Shown here: positions 17,207-25,582 of the stretch, one piece after another
How the letters are laid out: every line of letters starts with the position of its first letter
Position numbering within the stretch: position 1 is the stretch's first letter
Assembly (NCBI RefSeq): GCF_002923755.1
Contig: NZ_PGFZ01000001.1
Coordinates: 727,853 to 760,946, forward strand
DNA length: 33,094 nt
Source of the DNA: Methylovulum psychrotolerans
Lineage (GTDB): Bacteria > Pseudomonadota > Gammaproteobacteria > Methylococcales > Methylomonadaceae
Reading direction: 5' to 3'
Position numbers and translations under genes: made by a program
Notes under the pieces: model-generated
Seen by the model: only the letters and a program-made list of their open reading frames with translations
Told to the model about the DNA's origin: nothing
The model's database searches: none

Positions 17207-18862
17207 CTAGGGTTCCTCCATCAAATCTTCTAACTCGGTCTGGCGCTGGTCTTCCTTACGGCTCAGCTGCGGTTTCGGTTGCACCGGAACGGCCAACCAA
17301 ACCAACCCCGCCAAGCCCAAAAACAGCCACGCCGATAACCTAAACGTATCATCCAAACCCAGCACTGCCGCATGTTGCCCGGCCAATGCCACCAATTTAG
17401 CGGTAGCTATCTGACCATGCAGGCCGGCTTGGTCTAAACGCGCCAGAAGCGCCATTGACCCGCTATCGTGCAAGGAAAGGCTGTCAATTAAACGGCTTTG
17501 ATGAAAGGCACTCCGTCGCTCCCAAAACACACCAAACAGCGGCGATGCCGCACTGCCGCCCAGTACGCGTAACATGCCACCCAACTCTACGGCTTGAGTC
17601 TGGCGTTGCGGCGGCAGATCCGATAAAAACACAGCCGTCAACGGCACAAACAACCCGCCTAAGCAAAAACCTTCCAGGATTTGCGACCACAAGGGCTGGC
17701 TAAAAAAACCGCCACGGCCAAAAAAATCGTAGCGGCTTGTCCACCAGCAATACCCGGCAAAAGCCAGCATATTGATACACGCCAACAGCCGGGCATCGAA
17801 ACGGTGGACGATACGGTGCATGATGCTCGCCATCGGCTTTGCTAAAAACACCAACGGCAACAATACGCTGCCCGCCAAAAAAGAGGTATACCCGGCAATC
17901 ACTTGCAAACGCACCAGCAATACCGACAACAGGCCGTACATCACCATAAAGCCGATGCTCAGCATCAGGCTCCCGATGACGAAGTTGCGGCTGGCTAACA
18001 GGCGCAAGTCCAGCAACGGCACAGGTTCTGCCAATTCCCAAACCACAAAATAAGCCAGCATCAGCAATCCCACCAATAATATCCCGATCAGGCGTGGCGA
18101 ATTAAACCAATCCGCATCCTGGCCTTGGTTTAGCACGGTCTGCAAACACAGTAATGCGGCGGCCAATAACAGCAAACCCACACCATCAAACGGCAGCTTG
18201 CGTAACGGTACCTGGCGGTCAGACAGCAATGCCCACGCCAGTGCCGCCGCCAATAACGGCAGTGGGATATTCAAATAAAACAACCATCGCCAGCCCAAAT
18301 GGTCGGCGATCCAACCGCCAGCGGCGGGGCCTAAGGTAAACGGGCTAAGCGCGGCAATACTCCAAAGCGACACCGCAAAGGCTTTGGCGGATTCAGGATA
18401 TTCGCGCATCAACAGGGTTTGCGATAAAGGAATGGTCAAGCCACCAAAAAAACCCTGCAACGCCCTGCCCTCCAAAAACCAAAACACATCCCCGGTGACG
18501 GCGCACAGCAACGAAGCCAAGACCATGCCGACCATGGCCAAAATATATAACCTGACTTCGCCGACCGTCGCCGCCAGCCAAGAACTGACCGGCAAGGCCA
18601 GAGCTAAGCTAACGAAATAATAAGTTTGCATCCAGCTTGCGTGGCTAGGGCTGACCCCCAAATCTCCTGTAGCATGGAGGCTGACGGAGGCAAACGCGCC
18701 CGTATTGAACAGCACGAGAATATTGCCTAGCAACAGGCCAAGGTTAAGAAAGAAAAACGACACCCCAATCAATGGGCTTTTACCTGCTTGAGCCGTGTTA
18801 AGGCTATCGTGGGTTAAGGTCGCCCAAGCGGCACGAGCGGTTTTATCAGTGTTTTGGGTCAT
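17207..18862 (-). CDS. emrB: EmrB-type MFS drug efflux transporter (DHA2 family, 14 helices)
   Basis: 551 residues with fourteen predicted membrane segments. DHA2 features include SWMQTYYFVSLALALP in helix 2, RALQGFFGGLTIPLSQTLL in helix 4 and GPAAGGWIADHLGWRWLFYLNIP in helix 5 (the antiporter motif region). It pumps hydrophobic compounds or drugs using the proton gradient, together with the next two genes. It is first in the operon. No TetR, MarR or LysR gene is adjacent; instead a sigma54-type promoter (18901-18916) and an upstream sigma54 activator gene suggest how it is controlled. The substrate cannot be told from sequence. Confidence 0.92.
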   Translation of the reverse strand: MTQNTDKTARAAWATLTHDSLNTAQAGKSPLIGVSFFFLNLGLLLGNILVLFNTGAFASVSLHATGDLGVSPSHASWMQTYYFVSLALALPVSSWLAATVGEVRLYILAMVGMVLASLLCAVTGDVFWFLEGRALQGFFGGLTIPLSQTLLMREYPESAKAFAVSLWSIAALSPFTLGPAAGGWIADHLGWRWLFYLNIPLPLLAAALAWALLSDRQVPLRKLPFDGVGLLLLAAALLCLQTVLNQGQDADWFNSPRLIGILLVGLLMLAYFVVWELAEPVPLLDLRLLASRNFVIGSLMLSIGFMVMYGLLSVLLVRLQVIAGYTSFLAGSVLLPLVFLAKPMASIMHRIVHRFDARLLACINMLAFAGYCWWTSRYDFFGRGGFFSQPLWSQILEGFCLGGLFVPLTAVFLSDLPPQRQTQAVELGGMLRVLGGSAASPLFGVFWERRSAFHQSRLIDSLSLHDSGSMALLARLDQAGLHGQIATAKLVALAGQHAAVLGLDDTFRLSAWLFLGLAGLVWLAVPVQPKPQLSRKEDQRQTELEDLMEEP

Positions 18863-18900
18863 GACTTAGGCATCTTTTTAAGCGAAGTTACCTAGTCAAA

Positions 18901-18916
18901 TGCAAAGCCTATGCCG
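18901..18916 (-). promoter_or_regulatory. Candidate sigma54 (-24/-12) promoter of the efflux operon
   Basis: Read on the minus strand the element is CGGCATAGGCTTTGCA. It has GG and GC exactly 10 nt apart, GGCA in the -24 box and TTGCA in the -12 box, close to consensus TGGCAC-N5-TTGCA. The predicted start is about 18890, giving a 28-nt leader before the emrB ATG. The neighbouring gene encodes a sigma54 activator, which raises the likelihood. Confidence 0.65.
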
Positions 18917-19006
18917 ACACACAAAAATACAAATAAAATCAATATAATCAAATGACTATAAAAATAAATTTAAGAAGGAAAGAGAAGGGATATATTGAAA
19001 AATACT

Positions 19007-19039
19007 AAATATCGTAAAATAACGAAATATCGTGATTTC
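19007..19039. promoter_or_regulatory. Candidate enhancer (activator-binding) site upstream of emrB
   Basis: Overlapping symmetric motifs lie in an AT-rich stretch: TCGT-N6-ACGA (19012-19025), ACGA-N4-TCGT (19022-19033) and GAAAT-N6-ATTTC (19024-19039). The 9-mer AAATATCGT is repeated directly at 19007 and 19025. They lie roughly 115-150 bp above the predicted sigma54 start, the usual distance for an upstream activating sequence. Confidence 0.5.
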
Positions 19040-19053
19040 ACTAATGACTTAAT

Positions 19054-20874
19054 TTAACCGTGGCTCTTCACAATACCGAGCTTTTGCATCCGTGAGCGCA
19101 AGGTATTCGGATTCATCGCCAAGATTGCCGCCGCGCCTTTGCTGCCCGAAATCACCCAATCCGTTGCCGCCAAAGTACGCAGAATATGTTCGCGTTCGAC
19201 CGCTTCCAAGGTGCGTAATGGCTGGACTAGGGCACTTGCGTGGACGCGCGGCGATACCAACGGAGCTATCTCCAGCCACGGCCCCGACGACAAGATGACC
19301 GCCCGCTCGATAACATTCTGTAATTCGCGGACATTGCCGGGCCACTGATACTGGCGTAACTGCTCCAAACCCGCTGGGTCAATGTCGGTCAATGGCTTAG
19401 CGAATTTCTTAGCGTATTTGCCCAAAAAGAAACGCGCCAATAGCGGAATATCCACCAGCCGCTGCCGTAAGGGCGGTACGTCGATAGGGAAGACATTCAG
19501 GCGATAGTACAAGTCGGCGCGAAACCGCCCCGCCGCCACCTCCTCGGCCAGATTGCGGTGGGTGGCGGCTATCACGCGCACATCCACTTTTAGCGTTTCA
19601 CTGCCGCCCACCCGCTCAAACTCCTGCTCCTGCAACACACGCAACAATTTTGCCTGCGCCGACAAAGACAACTCCCCCAGCTCATCAAGAAATAAACTGC
19701 CCTTGTCAGCCAGCTCGAAACGGCCTTTACGCTGTTGGATAGCCCCGGTAAACGCGCCTTTCTCATGGCCAAACAACTCGCTTTCAAGCAAGTCGGCAGG
19801 CAAAGCCGCGCAATTGACCTTAACTAAAATCGCTGCGCTACGGTCGCTGGACTCATGCACAGCGCGGGCCAACAATTCTTTGCCTGTCCCCGTTTCACCC
19901 AACAACAGCACAGGGGTATCGGTACGCGCCACCCTGCGCACCTGCGCCATGACCGCCCGCATTTCTTTAGAACCACTGACAAAATCGCCCGGATTATGGT
20001 CATCGTTAATGACCTCCTGAAGATAACCTTTTTCCTCCTGCAAACGCTGCAACTTTTCCTCCGCTAAATAACGGTCGTTCACATCCCGCAAAATGATCGT
20101 ACAAAGTTTTTGCCCGCCCGCTTCCAATGGCGAAAATGTCGCCTCAATCGGAAACTCCTCACCATCCGCACGACGGGCACTAAGGCCTTCGGGAACCCAA
20201 GCCTGGTTTTTTGCGGCGGTGCTATCAAAAGCAATAAATTGTTTGAACAAGGGATAACAAGCAGGGGCGACAAAGCGTTCAATCGGCTGGCCGATAGCAA
20301 AATCGGCGGCACAGCGGAAGATTCTGGCCGCCGCCGCATTAAACAAAGTGATCGTCTGCTGCGGGCCGATAGTGACAATCGCATCCATAGCCGAACCGAG
20401 GATAGTAGAAATCCGTTGTTCGCTTTCGCTCAAAGACTGCATCATCAGCCGCTGTTCGGTACGGTCGCGCTGGGTTTCCACCACCGCCACCACCTCGCCT
20501 TGCGCGTTGCGGATCGCCCCTGCGTCAATCACCAGATACAGTCGCCGCCCATCCGGCATCAGACACCAATTTTCGGTGTGGCAAATATCCGTGCCAGCAC
20601 TAAAAGCACTGGCTTGCTCATACAAGTCGCTGATGTTGCCCAAGGTGCTGTCCAACAGCAAATCCGCCAGACACGGTCGGGGTTCCGTGTAAAAACCGCG
20701 CCAATGTTGCTTGGTGCCGACCATGGTTTCCGCTTTCAGCTCGGTCAACTGCTCGCAGGCTTTATTCCAAATCATGACCTGATGCTGAGCATCCAATACG
20801 AAGGTAGATACTGGGGTATGCTGCAATAAATGCTCGGCGAAGCGGTTGTCGGCTAATAAGGGAGTCTGGATCAT
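19054..20874 (-). CDS. PAS-domain sigma54-dependent transcriptional activator
   Basis: 606 residues from the ATG at 20874, whose ATGA overlaps the mtfA stop; a frame reaching 20970 would run inside mtfA. Two PAS-like sensor domains occupy about 15-140 and 150-270, then a short helical linker. The AAA+ domain has Walker A GETGTGKE (326-333), the sigma54-contact loop GAFTGA (373-378), Walker B LFLDELGE and the RADLYYRLNVFP and WPGNVRELQN motifs. A Fis-type helix-turn-helix closes the protein (about 560-600). All key ATPase residues are present, so it should be active. No receiver domain is seen, so the signal is sensed directly through PAS ligands or redox. Its likely target is the emrB operon immediately downstream. 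Confidence 0.93.
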   Translation of the reverse strand: MIQTPLLADNRFAEHLLQHTPVSTFVLDAQHQVMIWNKACEQLTELKAETMVGTKQHWRGFYTEPRPCLADLLLDSTLGNISDLYEQASAFSAGTDICHTENWCLMPDGRRLYLVIDAGAIRNAQGEVVAVVETQRDRTEQRLMMQSLSESEQRISTILGSAMDAIVTIGPQQTITLFNAAAARIFRCAADFAIGQPIERFVAPACYPLFKQFIAFDSTAAKNQAWVPEGLSARRADGEEFPIEATFSPLEAGGQKLCTIILRDVNDRYLAEEKLQRLQEEKGYLQEVINDDHNPGDFVSGSKEMRAVMAQVRRVARTDTPVLLLGETGTGKELLARAVHESSDRSAAILVKVNCAALPADLLESELFGHEKGAFTGAIQQRKGRFELADKGSLFLDELGELSLSAQAKLLRVLQEQEFERVGGSETLKVDVRVIAATHRNLAEEVAAGRFRADLYYRLNVFPIDVPPLRQRLVDIPLLARFFLGKYAKKFAKPLTDIDPAGLEQLRQYQWPGNVRELQNVIERAVILSSGPWLEIAPLVSPRVHASALVQPLRTLEAVEREHILRTLAATDWVISGSKGAAAILAMNPNTLRSRMQKLGIVKSHG

Positions 20875-21647
20875 GCTGCACTGAGCCTCAAAAACGGGTC
20901 TTGGCGATAATACAAACACAGTTGCCGATAAACGCCGTGAAAATGCCCATGCAAAATGTCCGGGGCGCAAAAGAAATACTCGCTAAACACCGCGAAAAAC
21001 TCGGCGGGGCTGGTCGCCGCGTAAGGGTTCACGCAGGTCGGATGGTGATGGTTTAACCGTCGGTTCAATTCCTCATAAGCGGCACTGAGCGTCGTTGACC
21101 ATTCGGGGATGGGCATAGTGACATGCAGCGGCGGCATACCATTAGCGGTACCGTTCAGCATATCCAGCTTATGGGCAATTTCGTGGATAATCACATTATG
21201 CCCCGGTAAGCCCTGGACACTATCGCGCTCAACCTCATCCCACGCGACAATCACCGGCCCACGGCCCCACGATTCGCCGCTTAATACCCGCTCTTCATGA
21301 TGGACTACCCCCGCCGCATCAGTTTCATCCCGGCTCACCCGAAATACGCTCGGATAAACGACAATATCCGTCCATTCGGCAAATAGGCTGATACCTAAAT
21401 GCAGGATCGGCAGACACGCCGTAGCAGCCACTAACACCCGCATCTCTTCGGTGAGCAGTAAGCCTTGGACACCAAAGATGCGTTTACCGTGCAGCAACAA
21501 GGTGCTAAGCTCACGCAGATGGGCTTTTTCAACCGCCGTCAGCCCGACCAACAACACCAGTTTGCTGGTAACAGCCTCCCATATCTCATGCTTAATGGCA
21601 TAGCGGTGCAGCACATAACGGATGTAAGCGCGTTTAAAAAATCGCAT
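20871..21647 (-). CDS. mtfA: MtfA-type zinc peptidase
   Basis: 258 residues from the ATG at 21647 (MRFFKRAYIRY); upstream in-frame codons lack a start signal and family similarity. The gluzincin motif HEIAHKLDMLNG places zinc ligands H155 and H159 with E156 as catalytic base; a downstream EFFAVFSEYFF segment supplies the further acidic ligand. In E. coli, MtfA is a cytoplasmic peptidase that binds the glucose repressor Mlc. Here it is coupled by ATGA overlap to the sigma54 activator gene, an unusual partner. The N-terminal WEAVTSKLVLL and GVQGLLLTEEMRVLVAATACLP regions match the family. Confidence 0.92.
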   Translation of the reverse strand: MRFFKRAYIRYVLHRYAIKHEIWEAVTSKLVLLVGLTAVEKAHLRELSTLLLHGKRIFGVQGLLLTEEMRVLVAATACLPILHLGISLFAEWTDIVVYPSVFRVSRDETDAAGVVHHEERVLSGESWGRGPVIVAWDEVERDSVQGLPGHNVIIHEIAHKLDMLNGTANGMPPLHVTMPIPEWSTTLSAAYEELNRRLNHHHPTCVNPYAATSPAEFFAVFSEYFFCAPDILHGHFHGVYRQLCLYYRQDPFLRLSAA

Positions 21648-21736
21648 TGCTAAAATCCTGTTGGCTTTCTGATAAGAAAGCGGGCTTAAAATAACGTAGA
21701 CCCTTTCCCTTCCATTCAGGCAGATTGACGGTAATG

Positions 21737-21753
21737 GCGGGCAAGATGCCCGC
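21737..21753. repeat. Short GC-rich palindrome between SWIM gene and mtfA
   Basis: Perfect 7-bp arms GCGGGCA / TGCCCGC around AGA. A second small stem GCTTTC/GAAAGC lies at 21664-21681, just above mtfA. The first looks like a dispersed palindromic unit; neither has a convincing U-run. Confidence 0.4.
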
Positions 21754-21787
21754 ACTCCACGATAAGGGCGATACAGTCATAGCCGCT

Positions 21788-22600
21788 TCAAAATGTTTTA
21801 ATGTTTTTACGCATCCTAAAATAAAAATCCTCCATAACCTCAACAAAGGAGCTTTGTTTTTGCCAAAAGCCAGGGAAATCACCGCCTTTCTTAACCAGCA
21901 TGGCAGGAATAATCGCTACATGGCTGGCTTCTACGCTTTTAGGTAAAGGCTGTTGGCCTTGCCAGAAACCTGTTAGGCTGATTGCTTCAGGCAAGTTGAT
22001 AGGGATAGGGCGGGTGTAAAAGCTGTCCACTGGCGGCAATTCAACCGCCCCGCCCGTTTTGGCCTCGCTCAGCACCTTGCCCAAGGGCGAATCGGCTAAA
22101 GCCTGCGCCAACTGCTCTGGGGTCAAGCCGCGCATGGCAAATAACAAAAATGGGTCTTGGTCGAACTGCGCCGCCAAACGGTAACAAACCCCAGCAATGT
22201 GTTTACACGGTACGGCATAATCAGGGCAATTGCAGGAAACCTTAAAATCTTGATAACTGTTCGGCAGCAAATGCACACCCACATCGGCAAAGACACTTTC
22301 TATGTTTTCAGCGATAAAATCCGCCCGGCGCGTCAGACGTTGGATAACCGCCTGCCATTGCGCCGCCGTCAAATGCGTCATTTCGACATGGACGTTATAA
22401 GTCGGTTCCTTGTAAACGCCAAAATACGGGTTAATGTTGCCGCGCAGCTTGGCATCCACCCCACCCTGCTGTAGTAACCAGTGTTTAATGCAGTTATCGG
22501 TCGAGTAAGAGCGCCCGCGCTGCAAGCGTCCGCTATCGGTAAAATCTTCCAGGGCCGCCATAAAACGTTGCCCCCACCAAGTTTTTGCCAGCCTGCTCAT
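21788..22600 (-). CDS. SWIM zinc-finger protein
   Basis: 270 residues. The SWIM finger CNCPDYAVPCKH supplies C123, C125, C132 and H134. The N-terminal TWWGQRFMAALEDF and RGRSY segments are typical of SWIM proteins found next to bacterial SNF2 helicases (COG4279 type). The finger probably binds nucleic acid or protein and the partner helicase supplies ATPase activity. The gene starts 1 bp after the truncated helicase gene, the expected operon order, but the partner here is broken. The C-terminus ends MRKNIKTF and appears intact. Confidence 0.88.
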   Translation of the reverse strand: MSRLAKTWWGQRFMAALEDFTDSGRLQRGRSYSTDNCIKHWLLQQGGVDAKLRGNINPYFGVYKEPTYNVHVEMTHLTAAQWQAVIQRLTRRADFIAENIESVFADVGVHLLPNSYQDFKVSCNCPDYAVPCKHIAGVCYRLAAQFDQDPFLLFAMRGLTPEQLAQALADSPLGKVLSEAKTGGAVELPPVDSFYTRPIPINLPEAISLTGFWQGQQPLPKSVEASHVAIIPAMLVKKGGDFPGFWQKQSSFVEVMEDFYFRMRKNIKTF

Positions 22601-22601
22601 A

Positions 22602-23390
22602 TTAGCCTTCCATAATTGTTTGTTTATTCAGAGCAATCAGTTCCTTAAACGCCTGATTGTCGAGCTTTGTCAACCAGCTTTCATCATTACCGACAATACT
22701 CTCGGCCATTTTTTGCTTATCGCTGATCATTTGGTCAATACGTTCCTCCAATATCCCCAAGGTAACAAACTTATGTACGAAGACATTCTTTTGCTGGCCG
22801 ATACGGAAAGCCCGGTCGGTGGCTTGGTTTTCCACCGCCGGATTCCACCAGCGGTCAAAATGAAAGACATGGTTGGCTTGCGTTAAAGTGATACCGACCC
22901 CGCCCGCTTTCAGCGACAGGATAAACACCGCCGGGCCGTTGTCGGGATTTTGGAAATCGGCAACCATCTGCTCACGCTTGCTACGCTGGGTACCGCCATG
23001 CAGATAATAGGTCTTATAGTGCTTTTCACGGCTCAAATAACGGTTTAACTGCCCGCCTATTTCGGTGAACTGGGTAAATACCAGCACACTGTCGCCCTCC
23101 GCCATCGCCTCTTCGAGCATTTCGCCGATACGCTCCAGCTTATGCGAACGCTCCGGCGTAAACGCACTGCCGTCCTGCAAAAACTGCATGGGGTGGTTGC
23201 AGATTTGTTTCAGCTTCAACAAGGTCGATAACATCAATCCTTGGCGTTGGATGCCTTCGGCCTCGTCCAATTGCTTGACCACATCCTTAACGACCGCCTC
23301 ATACAAAGAAGCCTGCTCCTTGCTTTGGACAAAGTCTTGAGTGTCTTTAGGTAGCCACATACCATGTATTATGTTCATACCAGACACCAT
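22602..23390 (-). pseudogene. SNF2-family helicase, C-terminal fragment only
   Basis: 262 codons, whereas full-length bacterial SNF2/RapA-like helicases paired with SWIM proteins exceed 900 residues. Present are the second RecA-like domain motifs: SVLVFTQFTEIG (motif IV), LSLKAGGVGITLTQANHVFHFDRWWNP (motif V region) and QATDRAFRIGQ (motif VI). The Walker A and DEAH motifs of the first RecA domain are absent. Family similarity begins near KEQASLYEAVV; the preceding 20 or so codons (MVSGMNIIHGMW) look unrelated, and a stop lies four codons upstream of the ATG. The junction falls near 23320-23390, close to the integrase gene. A fragment could still be made but cannot be an ATPase alone. Confidence 0.8.
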
Positions 23391-23611
23391 TTGTTGCCGT
23401 TACTGCCAGTAAAAACGGCGTTTTTGGCTGGGTAATTGTTCATTTTAGGAACCGAATGCGCATGAGTCTCTAATGTTCTTCTGTCATCTTCATTATCGCC
23501 CATAATAAACAGCGACTGTTTGTTATAGGGATGACTTTTTAAAGTGTCGCGCCAGTTTCTCATTATCTCCCAAGCCTGCTGTAACTGGACATCCCCAGAG
23601 ATAAACCACAT
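23375..23611 (-). CDS. Hypothetical 78-residue protein in the helicase-integrase gap
   Basis: This is the only sizeable frame between the truncated helicase and the integrase. It begins MWFISGDVQLQQAW and ends NKWCLV, overlapping the helicase fragment frame by 16 bp. The translation signal is weak. I recognise no family. It may be part of the DNA that replaced the helicase 5' end, or a chance frame. Confidence 0.25.
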   Translation of the reverse strand: MWFISGDVQLQQAWEIMRNWRDTLKSHPYNKQSLFIMGDNEDDRRTLETHAHSVPKMNNYPAKNAVFTGSNGNKWCLV

Positions 23612-23645
23612 AATCTTAACATGCCCTATCCCCTATTCTACCGTT

Positions 23646-25307
23646 ATGACCCAAGCCTTATTAAACCTAGACGAATTGGCCTTGCTACGCGGCTGGCTAC
23701 ACGGCTTGCCGATGGAAGCTTTAGCAGATTTTTGCGGCGGCGACTCCCCCGCCCCCATCATAGAAGAATGCCGCACCCGACTCATCCTAAAAGCCCGCCG
23801 CCTCCAGATGGCTTGGGGAACTGGCTGGTTGGAACGCGGGCTGCCCGCAGAGCCGCTAGCGCTGGCCTTAAGGCGGATAGATGTAGTGCAGGCAGCAGAG
23901 GACATCGTACCGGACACCGCCCAGCCCTTGGCCTACTGGTTGCGCGATAGCTGGTTGGACAAACTCGCCCCGCTCAACCTCGTGACCGTCGCCGATTGGC
24001 AACAAGCCTATCAAGCAGCGGTCGGCAAAACCTGGTGGGATGACATCGCAGGCCTAGGCTCAGTTACCGCCAAAGCCATAGAGACGGAACTGGCGGGGCA
24101 TTTCCTAGGGCTATTGGTAAAAACCAAACCACCCGTGGCGGTGATTGCCTACCAAACCGCCATTGTGCCTTTGGCGCACTTTCTCGTCCCTGGAGCCATG
24201 GACGGCAGCGCAGGCAATAACCGTTCGCCCCACAGCCCGTTCATCCCCGCCAGCGACGATTACCAAGCCCTACAATGCTGGCTGGCACGGCTGGCACCGG
24301 ACAGCCACACCCACCGCAGCTATCGGCGCGAGGCCGAACGCTTACTGTTATGGACGGTACTGGTCAAACACAAAGCTTTATCGTCACTAGACATGGTCGA
24401 TATGGGCGACTACCGCTTATTCTTAGCCGACCCGCAACCTGCCCACTTGTGGGTCGGCGCACCGCAAAAAAAAGGCCACGGGGCTTGGAAGCCTTTCACC
24501 GGCCCGCTATCGTTGCGCAGCCGCCGCCTGAGCGAAACTATCCTCAATAGCCTGTTCACCTTTTTAGTCAACCAACATTATTTACTGCATAACCCTTTGC
24601 AGGCCTTACCGAAACTGAAAAACCCCAACAGCAACCGTCCCCTCGACATCCACCGCTCGTTTACTGAAGAACAATGGCAGTTGCTGAGCGGCTTCCTTGA
24701 CCGCAGCCAAGCCCTTAGTGACGGTACGGAACAATTGAAATGGCTGCGTACCCGCCTGCTGGTGCAATTGGCCTACACGACCGGACTGCGCCTACATGAA
24801 TTGGCCAACGTCACCCTCGGTGATATTGAAATCCGCCAACGCCAAGGTCAGACCCAATACTGGCTTACCGTACTGGGTAAAGGCCAAAAACTGCGCGAAG
24901 TCCCGCTACCCTTATCATTATATAGCTTAATGCTCGACACTTATCGGCAACTCACCGGCACCCCCTTAGGCCGCGCAGCCCCAGACAGCCCACTCATCCC
25001 ACCCTTACGCGGCCCAGACAGTAACTGCCTGACCCCGTTGGCAATCCATAAAATTGTCAAAGAAGCCTTTACCTTAGCCGCCGACCATCTGGCGGCAGCA
25101 CACCCCGAAACGGCGGAAAAACTGCGCCAAGCCAGCACCCACTGGCTACGGCACACGCACGGTTCCCTCGCCGTCGACAGGAACATCCCGCTGACCATGA
25201 TCCGCGATAATTTAGGCCACAGCAACATCGCCACTACTTCCTACTATGTCCATGCCGACGACGATGCCCGGCACGGCGCTTTTGCCGAAGGCTTCGGGGC
25301 AGATTAG
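23646..25307 (+). CDS. Tyrosine recombinase (phage integrase family, with N-terminal DUF3701-like domain)
   Basis: 553 residues from the ATG at 23646 (MTQALLNLDELALLRGW); upstream codons are unlike the family. The N-terminal region about 1-100 with LALLRGWLHGLPMEALADF resembles the DUF3701 domain that precedes some integrases. A SAM-like core-binding domain spans about 205-320 and the catalytic domain about 335-545. All catalytic residues can be placed: R382 in TTGLRLHEL, K412 in GKGQK, H499 and R502 in HWLRHTH, H525 in LGHSN, and the nucleophile Y534 (or Y533) in TTSYYVHAD. It should be active. No excisionase, cargo or tRNA target lies beside it. It is flanked by a truncated gene on one side and an inverted repeat (25340-25433) on the other. 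Confidence 0.9.
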   Translation: MTQALLNLDELALLRGWLHGLPMEALADFCGGDSPAPIIEECRTRLILKARRLQMAWGTGWLERGLPAEPLALALRRIDVVQAAEDIVPDTAQPLAYWLRDSWLDKLAPLNLVTVADWQQAYQAAVGKTWWDDIAGLGSVTAKAIETELAGHFLGLLVKTKPPVAVIAYQTAIVPLAHFLVPGAMDGSAGNNRSPHSPFIPASDDYQALQCWLARLAPDSHTHRSYRREAERLLLWTVLVKHKALSSLDMVDMGDYRLFLADPQPAHLWVGAPQKKGHGAWKPFTGPLSLRSRRLSETILNSLFTFLVNQHYLLHNPLQALPKLKNPNSNRPLDIHRSFTEEQWQLLSGFLDRSQALSDGTEQLKWLRTRLLVQLAYTTGLRLHELANVTLGDIEIRQRQGQTQYWLTVLGKGQKLREVPLPLSLYSLMLDTYRQLTGTPLGRAAPDSPLIPPLRGPDSNCLTPLAIHKIVKEAFTLAADHLAAAHPETAEKLRQASTHWLRHTHGSLAVDRNIPLTMIRDNLGHSNIATTSYYVHADDDARHGAFAEGFGAD

Positions 25308-25339
25308 TGCTTTTACCCGCCCAGTTAAAGCTTAATAAA

Positions 25340-25433
25340 CCCCGTCCATATTGAAAGCCGTAGTTTCAATGGACAGTCCAGGATTAACCTGCAACGCCCT
25401 TAAGTTAAACTACAGATTTCAAAATGGACAGGG
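25340..25433. repeat. 27-bp imperfect inverted repeat downstream of the integrase
   Basis: Arm 25340-25366 and the reverse complement of arm 25407-25433 match at 23 of 27 positions (core GTCCAT-n-TTGAAA ... GTAGTTT). They are 40 bp apart. The spacer begins with another, shorter inverted copy (TTTCAATGGACAG, 25364-25376) that can pair with the left arm. It could be a recombinase-binding/attachment site, the end of a small mobile element or a structured terminator. Confidence 0.6.
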
Positions 25434-25582
25434 TATATCCCGCTTTTTAAATGGGCAGACGGTAAATTGTCACAAAATTTTAACCATCCCTTAATATTTC
25501 CTACTTGTTAAGTTCCTACAATGGGCAATGGAAGGCCATAGCTGCCTGCCTACATACCATACTTAAAACACTGGGAAAACTT

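Noticed and set aside
20875-20970. N-terminal extension of the sigma54 activator
   Set aside because: It would lie inside mtfA coding sequence; the ATG at 20874 with ATGA coupling is the better start.
23544-23645. 34-codon N-terminal extension of the integrase
   Set aside because: Cysteine- and isoleucine-rich codons unlike the family; family-like sequence begins at the ATG at 23646.
25460-25480. Pho box upstream of phoA
   Set aside because: Only one half (TTGTCAC) resembles the motif; the second half 11 bp on does not match.
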